A DNA stretch of 64,000 bases. Origin: Gari tellinella (lineage: Eukaryota > Mollusca > Bivalvia > Cardiida > Psammobiidae). The DNA is taken from positions 85,021,038 through 85,085,037 of the forward strand of contig OV277856.1 in the NCBI GenBank assembly GCA_922989275.2. Reading direction: 5' to 3'. Both the position numbers and the translations under genes were made by a program. The notes below the pieces were generated by a model, which was given only the letters and a program-made list of their open reading frames with translations, did no database searches and had not been told where the DNA came from. Below are positions 47,288 to 58,536 of this stretch, one piece after another (within the stretch, counting starts at the first letter, position 1; the number at the start of each line of letters is the position of its first letter).

Positions 47288-47811
47288 TATCGTCTATTTA
47301 GGGATTGCAGCCTTGTTTTGGTGTCTGGTGCTTTTTCTTCAGATAATGATATATATTTTCCAAATAAACATCATACTACATGTAGTGTCAAGCAATTTTT
47401 ATTCTAATCAGACGTTTTAAATCACCCATTTCAGTGATTAATGTCTATTTTTCAACATTTCAAAGACCTGTATGGCCATTAAGAATGTTCAATCATAATT
47501 ATTGATATTAGTTGTTATTTCAAATATATTAAAAATGGTCTGATTTCAAAATAGGGCTTTGAGAAATAATAAATTCACACTAGTGTATTATCGTGCAATA
47601 GCACACGGGTATAGGATTGAAGATGCGTAGAAATTAAAGCACGATGTCGTAGGACGAGTGATTTAATTACCAGCATCTCATCGACTTTAAATATATAGAT
47701 ATAGATATTTAGAGAATTTAAATATAGGCACGTCCCTTCTTCGTTTATATAGGGGTGTGCGCGATGTGTGTTAAATATAAAGTTTACCCTTAGGTGGGGT
47801 GGTATAAATGA

Positions 47812-48012
47812 ATACCCAAAAAAAGGCGTTTCTGCTAAACCAACTATTCCCATGGCAAACAGGTCTGAGCCAGATAAGACGCCGGATAACACTGCGTCTG
47901 ATAAGGCATCAAACTGTTTGCTACTCCGATTAAAATAGGTCACCAATATTTTCAAAAAAATTCTACACTATTGTGTTGCGTTTGAGTTTAGTTTCGATTA
48001 AATTATTGTGAT
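47812..48012. repeat. B-family MITE, strongly diverged
   Basis: 'aaaaaaggcgtttctgct', hairpin ggcaaacaggtctgagccag with gccggataacactgcg core, and 'gttgcgtttgagtttagttt'. The ORF across it on the minus strand is incidental. Confidence 0.6.
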
Positions 48013-48019
48013 TTAATAG

Positions 48020-51000
48020 CGCCTTCCAAACATAAGTGCTAGGAAAAACCAGGGAAATGGACAGCTGGTGATAAATATCTTTTAAATGAAAGATATTGAA
48101 AAAAAATCGCCTTCTGCCTTTGAAATTTTGAAAAATAATAAAAAATGAAGTAGTTAGAGCCGTTTAAACTTTGTGATATATGACTGTGCAAGCGACCATG
48201 GGGCCGCCATTTTGTTTACCTGTGTGACGTAACTAAGGCCTTCCGCGACCTTCCGGTTATAGCGAGTTTAACCGGGAATGCCGTAGAGTGCGCGGAATTT
48301 ACATCGATAACATTAATAAACTGAAATACTGAGAAAAATTGGGCATGTGGAGGAAGGTAAAAACACTTTAGAACTTCAGTGTTACGATTTCGATCCTTAA
48401 TTATCAGAGAATGTAATATTAGAAGACAGAGACTACGACGGGTCGGGCGAAGAGAAAGCGCATTCGCCGGACGAATTTGCGACTGCAATAGATCTACTTG
48501 TGTATAAATGCCTACAAAGGAGGTTAATACTTGTTGACGAACAAATGAAATGACGATTGGGTGTCTTGGTGACAATGAATGCATAGCAGAACCATCAAAA
48601 TTTCGAGCTATTAGTGCTTAATCCAGCCATACTTGAGGTAGCGTATATCAGGCAAATATCATAGGACACCGGAATCGGGCACGGATACTATTGATAATAT
48701 TTGCATACTGGTTGTGAATAAAGGCATCGAAGCCCTGTGACTTTCGAAAAAAGTTTCTCCGATATATTTAGTCTTATCTGTTAATATTTCCGTAAATATT
48801 AATCATTAACATCGGCCCCAGGATATCTTCGTTTTTTTACGGGGCTACGACTAAAACACGAGCAGATAAAGACGATAATACATGTGCCGATTTTTATAAC
48901 ATCCAGTCAGAGACAGTGTATAGCCATATGGCTATACACTGTCTCTGCATCCAGTACAAAACGGATGAGGTATTACGTTTTTATTTAATAAAATAAGTGG
49001 GATCAAATTATTTTTCTGGTCTGTTATGAATTTTCCGTGACGTTTAACATCGGTTCTGGTCCTCAATCGGACATACATTTTTAGAAAATAGACCATTTAT
49101 TCTCGGTATCGCAACATCCGGGAACTTTCGTACATCCAGGTCTCAATCACAGAGTTTCTGAATATCTCATTTGGATCCAAACTGTTGCTGACCTTTAAGT
49201 ACAGTCAGTTTTGATTCCGATCTGGGTCCTAACTGTTTGTCAGTCTCTCGTACGGATAAAAGTTTCTTCAATGAGCTTTTCAATACATTCAAACCTTAGT
49301 TTGGATTTTCAATCACAGAGTTTCTCAATATCTCAGTTGGATCCAAACTGTTGCTGAACTTTTTGCACAGTCATTGCCATGACAAATGTGGAATATCAAT
49401 TTATCATCTAGCAATTGAGACTGGCAATGTCTGATTAAGATCCAAACTGATTAATTGTCTGCTGAACAAAGTATTTGATATTCTGATCTGGGTCAAAACT
49501 GAACGCTCTAGATAACGTGACCCGAGTGCTCATTTATTGTATTAATGTCGTTTTTTACTTATCGTTATATATCTTGAGCTTATATAAAGATCTATGAAAA
49601 TCATAATCGAAACAGATTCAGGACATATTTCAGCAGGCGGCTTTGATCTAGATCGCATTTTATGCTGACATTCATCATCAACCACTAATCAATTAAGCTG
49701 CCTTGCAAATTGTACGATATGGACCGGAAATAATTATACACAACCCCTTTCTGCCTAAGACCCCCTCTGTGAAGAAGTAAGAAGCTTTAGGGCCTGCAGG
49801 GCATAAATATCCATATTACGTAATCTTATTAGCCGCACTTGTCAAACAGGGTTGTGATTTCAAACACAGGCTAGCAATTTGGCTACTTAAATATGCGATT
49901 ACACGCCACGAGCCTTTTACCCTGTTTCTACTTCTGAAAATATGTGACCACTTAAAACAGGTTGAAAATACTTTCAGCCTGCTTTAAGCTTATCTGCTAA
50001 AATATAGAAAATATTTCTTATGATTTTTATTTGTGACAGTATGATATTGAAACTATTTTCTTCAGTATATGAAGGAATTAATTAAAGGCGTTAAAAGGCG
50101 TATTTATGGGGGAAAGGGTTACATCAAAACAAAAAAGCCAAGATCTTTAAAAAAAAAAAAAAAAAAAGAATATTGGACACTTCTAGCTCTTGTGGTTTTG
50201 TATTGATCTAGATGTGTATGCTGCTTTTTTAAAAAGGCTAGAGTCTACCATAAAACTCGAATTTAAATCTTAAATTAAAATTCATTTAGGCCTATCTAAA
50301 AGTTGTTTGAATTTTTTTCTACAGAAATGACGAGTGTAAAACTACACCCAGAAATAAGAACGATAAAACTAGATCCAATCAAAATCGGATTTGGACTCAA
50401 GTAAGATCGCTCTATCAGATCGGGATCTAGAGAATCGCGATGATTAAATTAAGAAAGAAAAAACCGATCTAGATCTACCCGTACAATATGTAGATCTTGT
50501 AATGAGACTTTTTTCATTAAGAATTTCTGTAGCGTTGAATTCCTAAACCGAGACGAACCATGCAGCTAGAAAATGCTGATTTGTAAACGAGTTGGTAGAT
50601 CTAAGCCAGTTCAACATTTAGGTCTAGATCAGCACAATATCGCACTGATTATCAGATTTTTTTTATTGTAGATCTAGATCTATTATTATAATCATCAATC
50701 AAGGTATTATGGATGTCGCCATACTCTACTGTTAGCCATTTCGCAGCATTGTTTTCCCAGATTCTATTATAGCTAGGAATTGGAACGGACATTTCTCTAA
50801 GCCGATTAACGATAGCTTCTGATCGTTTCTGGATCTACACGACCTTTCACGTTCATCATAATCAATATGAATATACCATCTATCTATTATCTTTTTTTTT
50901 AACTGTATGCGACCTTGAATTAAGCTTGCCGTTACCCTTACTGACGAAGTATGAAATGTCCGTCCAAGTTACAGTGGTTGAGTGAAAAAGCCAATCAGCG

Positions 51001-52370
51001 TTTAGGCCTTTGTGTCGTCACAAAATGGATAAAAATCGAGGGTTCCGAATGATAGCTTTGCCAATATGGCGGCGCCCGTTCCAATTAGCGATAGCTTACC
51101 TGTATGCAGTAAATCGATCTTTTTCGTACCTTATCGATGAGTAATAATTGCAGGACCTTCATGAATGTTGCTTTTAGGATAAAATCTAGGATCTAAGACC
51201 ATATTGTCATCAGCTGTCCGTTTTCCTTTAATCCTTGAAATCACCGCCATATATGACTCAAGTGGACTGTGCAAACAGTATGAGTCCACAGGTACTTGAC
51301 ACATAGATCTATATAGATCTATTACCAAAAAATATAATATATATTTTTTTTTTTTTACTAGACTTCTATTATAAAAACTAGGTTTACAACGGGATCTAAA
51401 CTGTTTGCATACTCATATTAGTGTTATAGAAACTGGCAACGAAAGGGTTAAAGGTACGATTCCTAAAATCGCGCTTGAAAATTTGGAAATCTTAGGGTTC
51501 ATGGTAGCCCTGCTTATACATGTAGAAATATTTGGTGGGTTATGTAAATTAGGACCGCAAACTATCTGTTAAACTCGGGCTGGTTTCATGTATTATCAGT
51601 CTCCGCATGGTTTCATCCGAGCTTGTATAATTCTCTCTCTAACCGTAAGCGTCTGATTGAAACAGATTAATAATGGGGCGTTTTCAGGTTTGAGGGAATC
51701 ATTAAAAGGCGGGAAAATTCGACTCATCAGCAAATCCTGTAAGTGCATGGTATCATACATATTCAGCTCAATTATGTTAAATAAAACCAGCTTCTTTAGT
51801 GTTATCGTGTGTCTGTCGTCTAGTTCTTAATGTGCTTTGCTAACCACGATCAGGAAGAAAACAGTTCTAGATCTAGATTTAGTCTCATTAATGAACCCCT
51901 GGAACGACATGCTTATTTTTAGTCCTTCATAGAAAGCCGTTGCATATGCTAATATCAACATTTCCCATCATTTTTTATGATATTTAACAGTTTTCAGTTT
52001 CTGGCATATGCAACGTCTTTCACTTTTTCAATGAAAACTCGGCGCAACGTTCCCACGGAAAACCAAGGAGGAACGATTCAAGAGACATATTGAGCAAATT
52101 AGGTGTGTTTGAGCTCGTAATTCACTTCAGTCCTGTAAAATGACTGTTTTTCAAACATATTTTGCCACAAAATAGTTTACAGTACTCACATTTTGTGTTT
52201 ATTTATCTGATTTGAATCACTCCTACACATTTCATTAGTAACCCATGTCTATTATTAGTATCAGTATAGGGAATTCCCTTGATTTGCATATGAGGTAAAC
52301 CGGAAGTTGGTTCACAAACTAATTATTTAAACGAAATCCACCATTACAATTCCCCCTCCATTCTTAAGCT
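48020..52370. other. Gene-poor stretch with AGATCTAGATCT motifs and a possible promoter
   Basis: No gene is recognisable. It holds a 'gccgccattttgtttacctg' plus 'tgtgacgtaac' cluster at 48200-48235 and 'aatatggcggcgcccgttcc' at 51064, YY1/CRE-like sites that often mark animal promoters. There is a duplicated block (49141-49208 and 49310-49373, 'cacagagtttct.aatatctc', 'ttggatccaaactgttgct'), a G-family remnant (about 49918-50121), an A run at 50149-50167, and many AGATCT/TCTAGA-type palindromes. Confidence 0.4.
48908..48947. mobile_element. 40-bp perfect palindrome with 8-bp direct repeats (hAT-like)
   Basis: cagagacagtgtatagccat is followed by its exact reverse complement, giving 40 bp without a mismatch or spacer. 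The direct repeats 'catccagt' flank it (48900-48907, 48948-48955). An 8-bp duplication and a CAGAG tip fit hAT elements, so this could be two joined terminal repeats and nothing else. Confidence 0.75.
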
Positions 52371-52375
52371 ATTAA

Positions 52376-53860
52376 TGGCCTGTATCGAACTTGTCCTTTC
52401 TTTCGAAAATTCTCGAAAAAGCAGCACTATCTCAAATAACTGACCATGTTGAAACCAATAATCTCTTACCACCATACCAAAGCGCTTATCGCAAATTTCA
52501 TAGCGTAGAAACAGCAATGTTAAAAATGCACAGCGATATCCTGAAAGCAGTTGAACTGAATCTAGTGACGATTGTTGTGATGATTGACCTCAGTGCAGCA
52601 TTTGACACTATTGACATTCCTATAGTACTTCAACTTCTCCGTGATGAATTTGGCATTATCAATACTCCTCTAAATTGGATTAAATCCTACTTGACCGATA
52701 GGACAATGAAGGTTAAGATTGGAAACTCAGCTTCAGACACCGAACCGTTAAAATTTGGCGTTCCACAGGGCTCTTGTGCTGGCCCAGTTATTTTCACAAT
52801 GTATATTGCTGCTCTTAATAGAGTTGTTAAAAACTATACAGCAGATCTTTATGGGTACGCTGATGACCACAAAGTTGCTTTTAGGGTTCAAGCTGGTGAT
52901 CATCAGAGTGAATCCTCTATCTTTCACGATCTAAACAACTGCCTTGATGACATTATTTCGTGGATGACAAAATATAAGCTTAAAATGAATAATGCAAAGA
53001 CTGAAATTATCGCATATGGAACAAAACAACAATTAAATAAACTGAATATTACTAGTATGACTGTTGGTGGCTGCGAGGTGAAGTGTGTCGATCATGTGCG
53101 TGACCTTGGTGTTTATATGACAAGTACTCTGAATTTTGATTTGCACATTCGTAAAAAGTGTCAAATAGCACATGGTCAGCTAAGAAATTTGAGGTGTATC
53201 CGTAAACATTTATCACAAAAGTCAGCTGAGACTCTCATACACGGACTTATTCATTCACATCTCGATTTTTGTAACGGACTATTTGCTAACATTCCAGCAT
53301 ATCAGCTAGATAAACTTCAAAAAGTCCAAAATCATGCTGCCAGATTAGTAATGAAAGCAACATATGAGCAGCATAGCTATGACATTCTTAAACAGTTACA
53401 CTGGTTGCCTGTTCGTGCGAGGATCATGTTCAAAGTGCTTGTCATTGTTTTCCGAGTTGTACATGGGACCGCACCGAGTTATCTCAGAGACTTGTTCACT
53501 AGGGTGCGAGGGAATTACCGCCTGAGATCGTCTAGCGACATTCAGTTTGTTGTACCTAGACATAGGACGAAGATCGCTGAACGGTCACTTGCGATGGTTG
53601 GCCCAAAATGGTGGAATATGATTCCTAGAGACTTAAAAGCAGTAAAAACTGAAACTGCTTTCAGGAAAAAACTTAAGACACACTTGTTCAGTCAATTCTA
53701 CAATGAATGACTAGTGTTTATTAGTGTTCTTAGTGACTTTGATACCTATTGCCTGATATTGTAATTATGTAATAATTAGTATGATCAATTGTAAAGCGCA
53801 ATTGAATATTTATACTTTTTGCGCTATATAAGTGTTTCTGTATTTGTATTTGTATTTCGT
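52376..53860 (+). mobile_element. 5'-truncated CR1/L2-like LINE
   Basis: Coding homology starts abruptly with the RT motif PVSNLSF, right after an in-frame TAA at 52373. The upstream endonuclease part is missing, the normal result of incomplete reverse transcription. Downstream of the ORF the 3' UTR ends in 'tgcgctatataagtgtttct' and three TGTATT units (to about 53858), a tail style seen in CR1/L2-type LINEs. I could not identify a target duplication. Confidence 0.8.
52391..53710 (+). CDS. Non-LTR retrotransposon reverse transcriptase, N-terminally truncated
   Basis: This 439-residue frame has no internal stop. It encodes an RNA-directed DNA polymerase that would copy the element's own RNA at a nicked target. 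Landmarks are LSKILEK and YQSAYRKFHSVETAM (residues 4-43), catalytic Asp in MIDLSAAFDTID (about 64-75), FGVPQGSCAGP (122-132), YADD (156-159), KMNNAKTE (near 200) and the C-terminal LHWLPVRARIMFKV plus HGTAPSYLRDLF blocks. The AAFDT, YADD and LHWLPV style fits the CR1/L2 group. The Met used is simply the first in frame; homology begins five codons upstream at 52376, so it is not a natural start. The endonuclease domain and any ORF1 are absent, so the copy cannot move by itself. Its intact frame suggests a fairly recent insertion. Confidence 0.85.
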   Translation: MSFLSKILEKAALSQITDHVETNNLLPPYQSAYRKFHSVETAMLKMHSDILKAVELNLVTIVVMIDLSAAFDTIDIPIVLQLLRDEFGIINTPLNWIKSYLTDRTMKVKIGNSASDTEPLKFGVPQGSCAGPVIFTMYIAALNRVVKNYTADLYGYADDHKVAFRVQAGDHQSESSIFHDLNNCLDDIISWMTKYKLKMNNAKTEIIAYGTKQQLNKLNITSMTVGGCEVKCVDHVRDLGVYMTSTLNFDLHIRKKCQIAHGQLRNLRCIRKHLSQKSAETLIHGLIHSHLDFCNGLFANIPAYQLDKLQKVQNHAARLVMKATYEQHSYDILKQLHWLPVRARIMFKVLVIVFRVVHGTAPSYLRDLFTRVRGNYRLRSSSDIQFVVPRHRTKIAERSLAMVGPKWWNMIPRDLKAVKTETAFRKKLKTHLFSQFYNE

Positions 53861-53864
53861 TCAA

Positions 53865-54735
53865 ATGAATTATACAATTGTGTAACCGTATGACGTCATC
53901 ACAAGCATGGCGGACTGTTTGAACATTTTTCGACTGGGAATTTTACTGTAAGCGTTATTGACCTATAGGTAGGTGAGTGACATGGATTTTAGGCAGTATA
54001 CAATATAAAACTGTTAAATGTATCAAATGAAACCCATATTCTCTATGAACTAAGATAAATGACGAAAATCGATTCAGGTAGCCAATAACTTTTAGACGTT
54101 GAAGCTTACAAAAAAGGAATGATGAAAAAGAGCAAGCGAAACGTCTAAATAATTTGGACTAGCTTATTTTGTGACAGTTGTCGTCCCTGTGGGGATATGG
54201 CAAAGACAAAATAGCTCCATATCATCTAACTGTACACATGTGGACTAGATCTAGATCTATTCGAGAAGAAAGTAGAGAGATTTTAAGATTTCGGAAAACT
54301 GCCGCCATTCTATTCTGTTCTGTATCTTCCCCGCTGTTAGGCGAACTGAGTTTCCTCGTCGTTTAAGTTACAAAGGACAAGGACGGAAGGAGCAGGTTTA
54401 TAACAAGTCCAAGTTTTATAATCAGACCGACCGCAATAGAGTTATAACAAGGTTATGACCATCCAGGAGCAGGTTCATTATTGTATTTGCCCTGTTTGTT
54501 TGTCTGTAGACAGTTTTTGAACCTCGATCATAACTTTGGAACTAGGTCTACATGGTGATGTGATAGAGACTTCCTATTTAACATGTGCACATCTACTCAA
54601 CTCAAGAACCTTTTGATCTTAGTAGATCTACACCTTCAGTGATAATTTTAGAAATCAGATGAATGAGTCCTCGGGATGCACATTCTGTAAAACAATGAGT
54701 CCTTGAGACAAACATTGAGTCCTTGAGGTGAAAAA
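53865..54735. other. Short gene-free stretch with CRE and YY1-like sites
   Basis: At 53890-53915 'atgacgtcatcacaagcatg' followed by gcgga combines a perfect CRE palindrome with an ATGGCGGA motif, suggestive of a promoter. No coding exon is recognisable beside it. An AGATCTAGATCT-type run lies at 54247-54259. Confidence 0.35.
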
Positions 54736-54736
54736 T

Positions 54737-54860
54737 AACCCAATTTCCCATAACTTATTTCTAGTTTTGAAGACAAGTGATCACTTAAAGCAGGTTGGAA
54801 GTAAAGCAGAATGTGCCTTAAGGCACATTCCTGCTTTACTTTCAACCTACTTTAAGCTGC
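54737..54860. repeat. G-type hairpin
   Basis: Arms cttaaagcaggttggaagta and tactttcaacctactttaag around AATGTGCCTTAAGGCACATT; one extra C in the right arm. Outer TTAA ends are not preserved. Confidence 0.8.
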
Positions 54861-55110
54861 TATTTGCTTATGAATAATAGGTTAATAAAGGCAAGAAAAG
54901 CTATGGGTCCATGGGACTCGTAATTTTTTAAATAATGAGTCCCTGGCAAATTTAATGAGTATAGGACTCAGGATGCACAGGTAAAATTATCACTGCACCT
55001 TGGGCCATGTCCAACAAAGTTCAAGGTCATTTAGAAGTCAAATAGGCCAAGTTTAACCTTGGCCTTAACTTTGGAACTAGATCTACATCTATATGTTGAT
55101 TCAGTAACTC

Positions 55111-56771
55111 TTAACCCTTTACTCAATAGATACACATTTACACAATTTAATTCATTATATATAAGACTTTCTCAGACGATGAGGAAAATAGTTCCAATTC
55201 ATACAGTTACGAATATCTATAATGAGATTTTTTTTATATTCTAGCAGACGACAGCTTAACTCTTTGAAGTCGAGTCTTGCGAATATGCGTGATGGCAATA
55301 TACCCTTTGCAGTCGGGTCACGCCTACGCGTGTGTTTATCGATATCAATATCAAGTCGAATCACGCATATATGCGTGATGTTGACAAGTTGTTTTTAAGT
55401 GTTTATTTGGTTCTCTAAAAAGTGATTAACAGCATCTTTGTTTAAAATCCATTTAAATTAGACCTAATAATATTCCATTCTGAAAAAATATTCTCGACTT
55501 TTTGCCATATAAACGTGTAATTCACGTTTAAAAACCGCATACATGTTCTAATCAATGGCGGTAAATGGTTAGACTCTACAAGCGATACGGAATGATTTTG
55601 GAGAAATGAGCTACAAGAAAAGCAATTAAATACAAAAATACTAACAGCAGTAGAAGAATAATGTATTTCTTACCTCGAAAATACTTATTCCGATAATAAT
55701 TTACAGTTAAAACGTTGAAAAATCGTTTCGAATCCGACCATCTAACGTGCGATAGAACGGACGGGGAAAATTATGTCCTGTAAACAGCGACGTGAGATAA
55801 GCATAAATTTCTCCGTAAATACCCATGTAATAAACATTTCATATGTATCTAAATCGGAAGTTAACTTTTTGAATTGATTTTCCAACAAAACATTATGAAT
55901 TATCCCGTTAGTGGAACAAAGAGATGTGTCCAAATTGCGAAGAAAATATTCAACCCTATATAACTCTTTGCGAGAAAATGGCTGATTTTGACATAATTAT
56001 GCCTGTGTGTATTGCTTGTGTTTACAGTGACATATAAAAAATATGCCTCCCAAACGTAATCGGTTTAACAAAGCATTATTTCTTTTCCTATTTTGTATGA
56101 CACTTTGTGTTTTTAAAAGGAGATATTGACATATAAAACGACGTTAAACATAAACCTGTCATTTTTTGAAATTGACACGCGAGAAAAATGGCCGCCATAC
56201 TTGATGCGAAGAAACGTGGAAATTTCGAGAAGAATTTACGGGCGAGAGAAAACAAAGGCAACACAAGAAATAAACACACGCCGGGATGGAAAATATGATA
56301 TTTCTCTCACCATAAGTAGCGATTCCAAATATGAATTTCAAGTTAATAGACCGAGAAACAGAACCTAATTGGAGACCTGTTTACAACGGAGTCGAAGGAA
56401 AATTTGAATTTGTGGACGGAAACTGTAACTGAAAAATATCACTGAAACACCGAACCGACGGATATTTCAGGAGGTTGTTCAGATATTTGATAGATTCTGT
56501 ACATTTATGGACGAATAGTCAACAAATTATGTAAGTAATTGTTATAATAGTTATGCACCCGAATCTGTCAGCAGTCAGTCTATATAGGTTTATACACCCG
56601 GTCGACTGGAACCCCGTAATAATCTACCGACTGTAAGGCGAGATTTAGCGTTAGGCCGCAAAGAGTTAAAGCAGGCTGAAAGTAAAACAGAATGTGCCTG
56701 ATTAATTTACTTCAAACCTGCTTTAAGTCCTATCTTGAATACTATAAAATGGCTATGGAGTAAAGGGTTAA
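55111..56771. mobile_element. G-family MITE interrupted by a nested element
   Basis: TTAACCCTTTACTCAATAG begins the copy and 'gctatggagtaaagggTTAA' ends it. The left part (to 55259) and right part (from 56666) align with the intact G element at 25679-25930, meeting at a TTAA in its arm. The hairpin core in the right part is partly deleted (aatgtgcctgattaatttac). Confidence 0.8.
55260..56665. mobile_element. Nested piggyBac-like element, 1.4 kb
   Basis: Flanked by TTAA on both sides (55256-55259, 56666-56669), with CTCTTTGaagtcg and cgCAAAGAG ends. Removing it and one TTAA restores the G element. The interior has no intact transposase. A minus ORF at 55742-55933 and a 36-codon plus ORF starting at the Kozak-like AAAATGG near 56187 (MAAILDAKKRGNFEKN) are unassigned. 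'cgcatatatgcgtgatg' and related short repeats sit near the left end. Confidence 0.7.
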
Positions 56772-56794
56772 GGGGCTGCACAAAAGAAGATGAA

Positions 56795-57430
56795 TTCATT
56801 GGCGTAGCTTCCTATTAGGCAAGTAGGAACATGCCTACACTTTTTTTTTCAGAAGTCCAAAAAATAAAAAAGGCTAAAAATGCAGAAAAAGCAATAAAAT
56901 TGACATTTAAGGGGGGTTAGAGGTGAACCCCAATTATTTTTACATATATTCATGTTAATATTTTACCATTATCAAACGCGGGAAAAGACCTCAGAACGCT
57001 GCTTACGCACCTAGAGACTATCTAGGAATAAAAATTTCCCGGGCGAGCATACCCCCGGACCCCCCTAGTAAGAAAGCGTACACTTATTAATTGGTCTAAT
57101 CACCCGTTGGTGTACATGTAGTATATGCAAAACACGCGCTACCGCGTACACACTGTCCTCATACTTGCGACAATTCAAAAAGTAAAAAAATGCAATAAAA
57201 TAGGAATAGGGTGGTGTTAGAGTCAGTAACTTAGAGATTAATGGAAGACAACCTGTCAACAATTACATTAAAATAACCTGGAACAGAAAATTTATGTCAT
57301 TTTCAGCTGAGTTTTTACATATATTTATGGCAGAATTTTACCTGTCTTGGACGCGCAAAAACGCCCTCAGAACAAGCCAGAGGCTATCTAGGAATCAACC
57401 CTTCCCAATCCCCTCCTAGTAAGAGTGAGT
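56795..57430. repeat. Fragments of a GCGTAGC / CCCCCGACCCCCC element
   Basis: 'ttggcgtagcttcctatta' and 'catgcctacact' at 56800-56842 match, in inverse orientation, 'tatgcctacactttcattt' and 'ccaagctacgcccctg' at 62980-63018. The 'agactatctaggaat' plus 'tcctagtaagag' block occurs twice (about 57015-57075 and 57385-57428), a partial internal duplication. Confidence 0.5.
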
Positions 57431-57693
57431 TCATAAATTGGTATAGTTACTTTGGATTTCATACGGGCCTGTAGTGTGCTCGATCAATTTGTCCCGAAAA
57501 GAAAGTTACATCCAAATAATTTCAAGTAGCGAGTTTGTTAATGAAAAAATTACGGTATCAGACCCTATGATATACTACATGTAATTGACGTTGGGTTGTT
57601 TTTATGCCCCCAGAATCTACGATTCGGGGGCATATAGTTTTTGTCATGTCTGTTGGTTTGTCCGTCCGTCCGTCTGTCCGTCGGTCTGTCCGC

Positions 57694-57856
57694 GCCACCG
57701 AAATGGGTTAGAGGGCCTTTTCTGGCCAGATAACGGTAAACATAACAAAAGAAGACAATAGAGTTCATTCCGTAACAATAGAATAAGGGGCCCAGGCCAG
57801 TTATTCAAACAAAAGAAAATAACAAAAGAAAAGGCCCTCTAACCCATTTCGGTGGC
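57694..57856. repeat. Insert with 28-bp inverted ends inside the GTCCGTCC tract
   Basis: gccaccgaaatgggttagag then ggcctttt (57694-57721) is repeated in exact inverse at 57829-57856. The 107 bp between contains no ORF. It splits the pyrimidine-rich opening of the host repeat. Confidence 0.75.
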
Positions 57857-58536
57857 ACGTCCGTCCGTCTGTCTGTGCCAAAAACCTTAACCTTGGCTAT
57901 AACTCTTGCATTTTTGTACCTGGACCTTTTATACTTGGCATGTGTCTTCCCTGTATCAAGACCTTTCCATCCATACAAACCTTTTTGACCTTGTGACTTT
58001 GACCTTGACATTTGACCTACTTTTGTAAAAATCTTTAAATGGCTATAACATTTGCACCAGTAGGCCCAGGTCTTTCATATTTTGTATGTATATTTCTTTT
58101 GTCAAGACCTTTCCAACCATACCAAAATCTTTGACCATGTGACCTTGACCTTTGACCTATTTAATCAAACTTTAACCAAAAACCTTAACCTTGGCTATAA
58201 CTTTTGCATTTTTAAACCTGGACCTTTTATACTTTGCATGTGTATTCCTCATGGCAAGACCTTTCCAACCATATAAAACTTTTTGACCTTGTGACCTTGA
58301 CCTTGAAATTTGACCTACTTTTGTAAACATCTTTAAATGGCTATAACATTTGAACCAGTAGGCCCAGGGCTTTCATATTTTGTATGTATATTTGTGTCAA
58401 GACCTTTCCAACCATACCAACATCTTTGACCATGCGACCTTGACCTTTGACCTATTTAATCAAACTTTAACCAAAAACCTTAACCTTGGCTATAACTTTT
58501 GCATTTTTGCACCTAACTACTAACTAAATCCTGAGT

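Noticed and set aside
48216..48584. 122-residue ORF on the minus strand
   Set aside because: No family signature and it overlaps a promoter-like CRE/YY1 cluster. An isolated ORF of this length can arise by chance.
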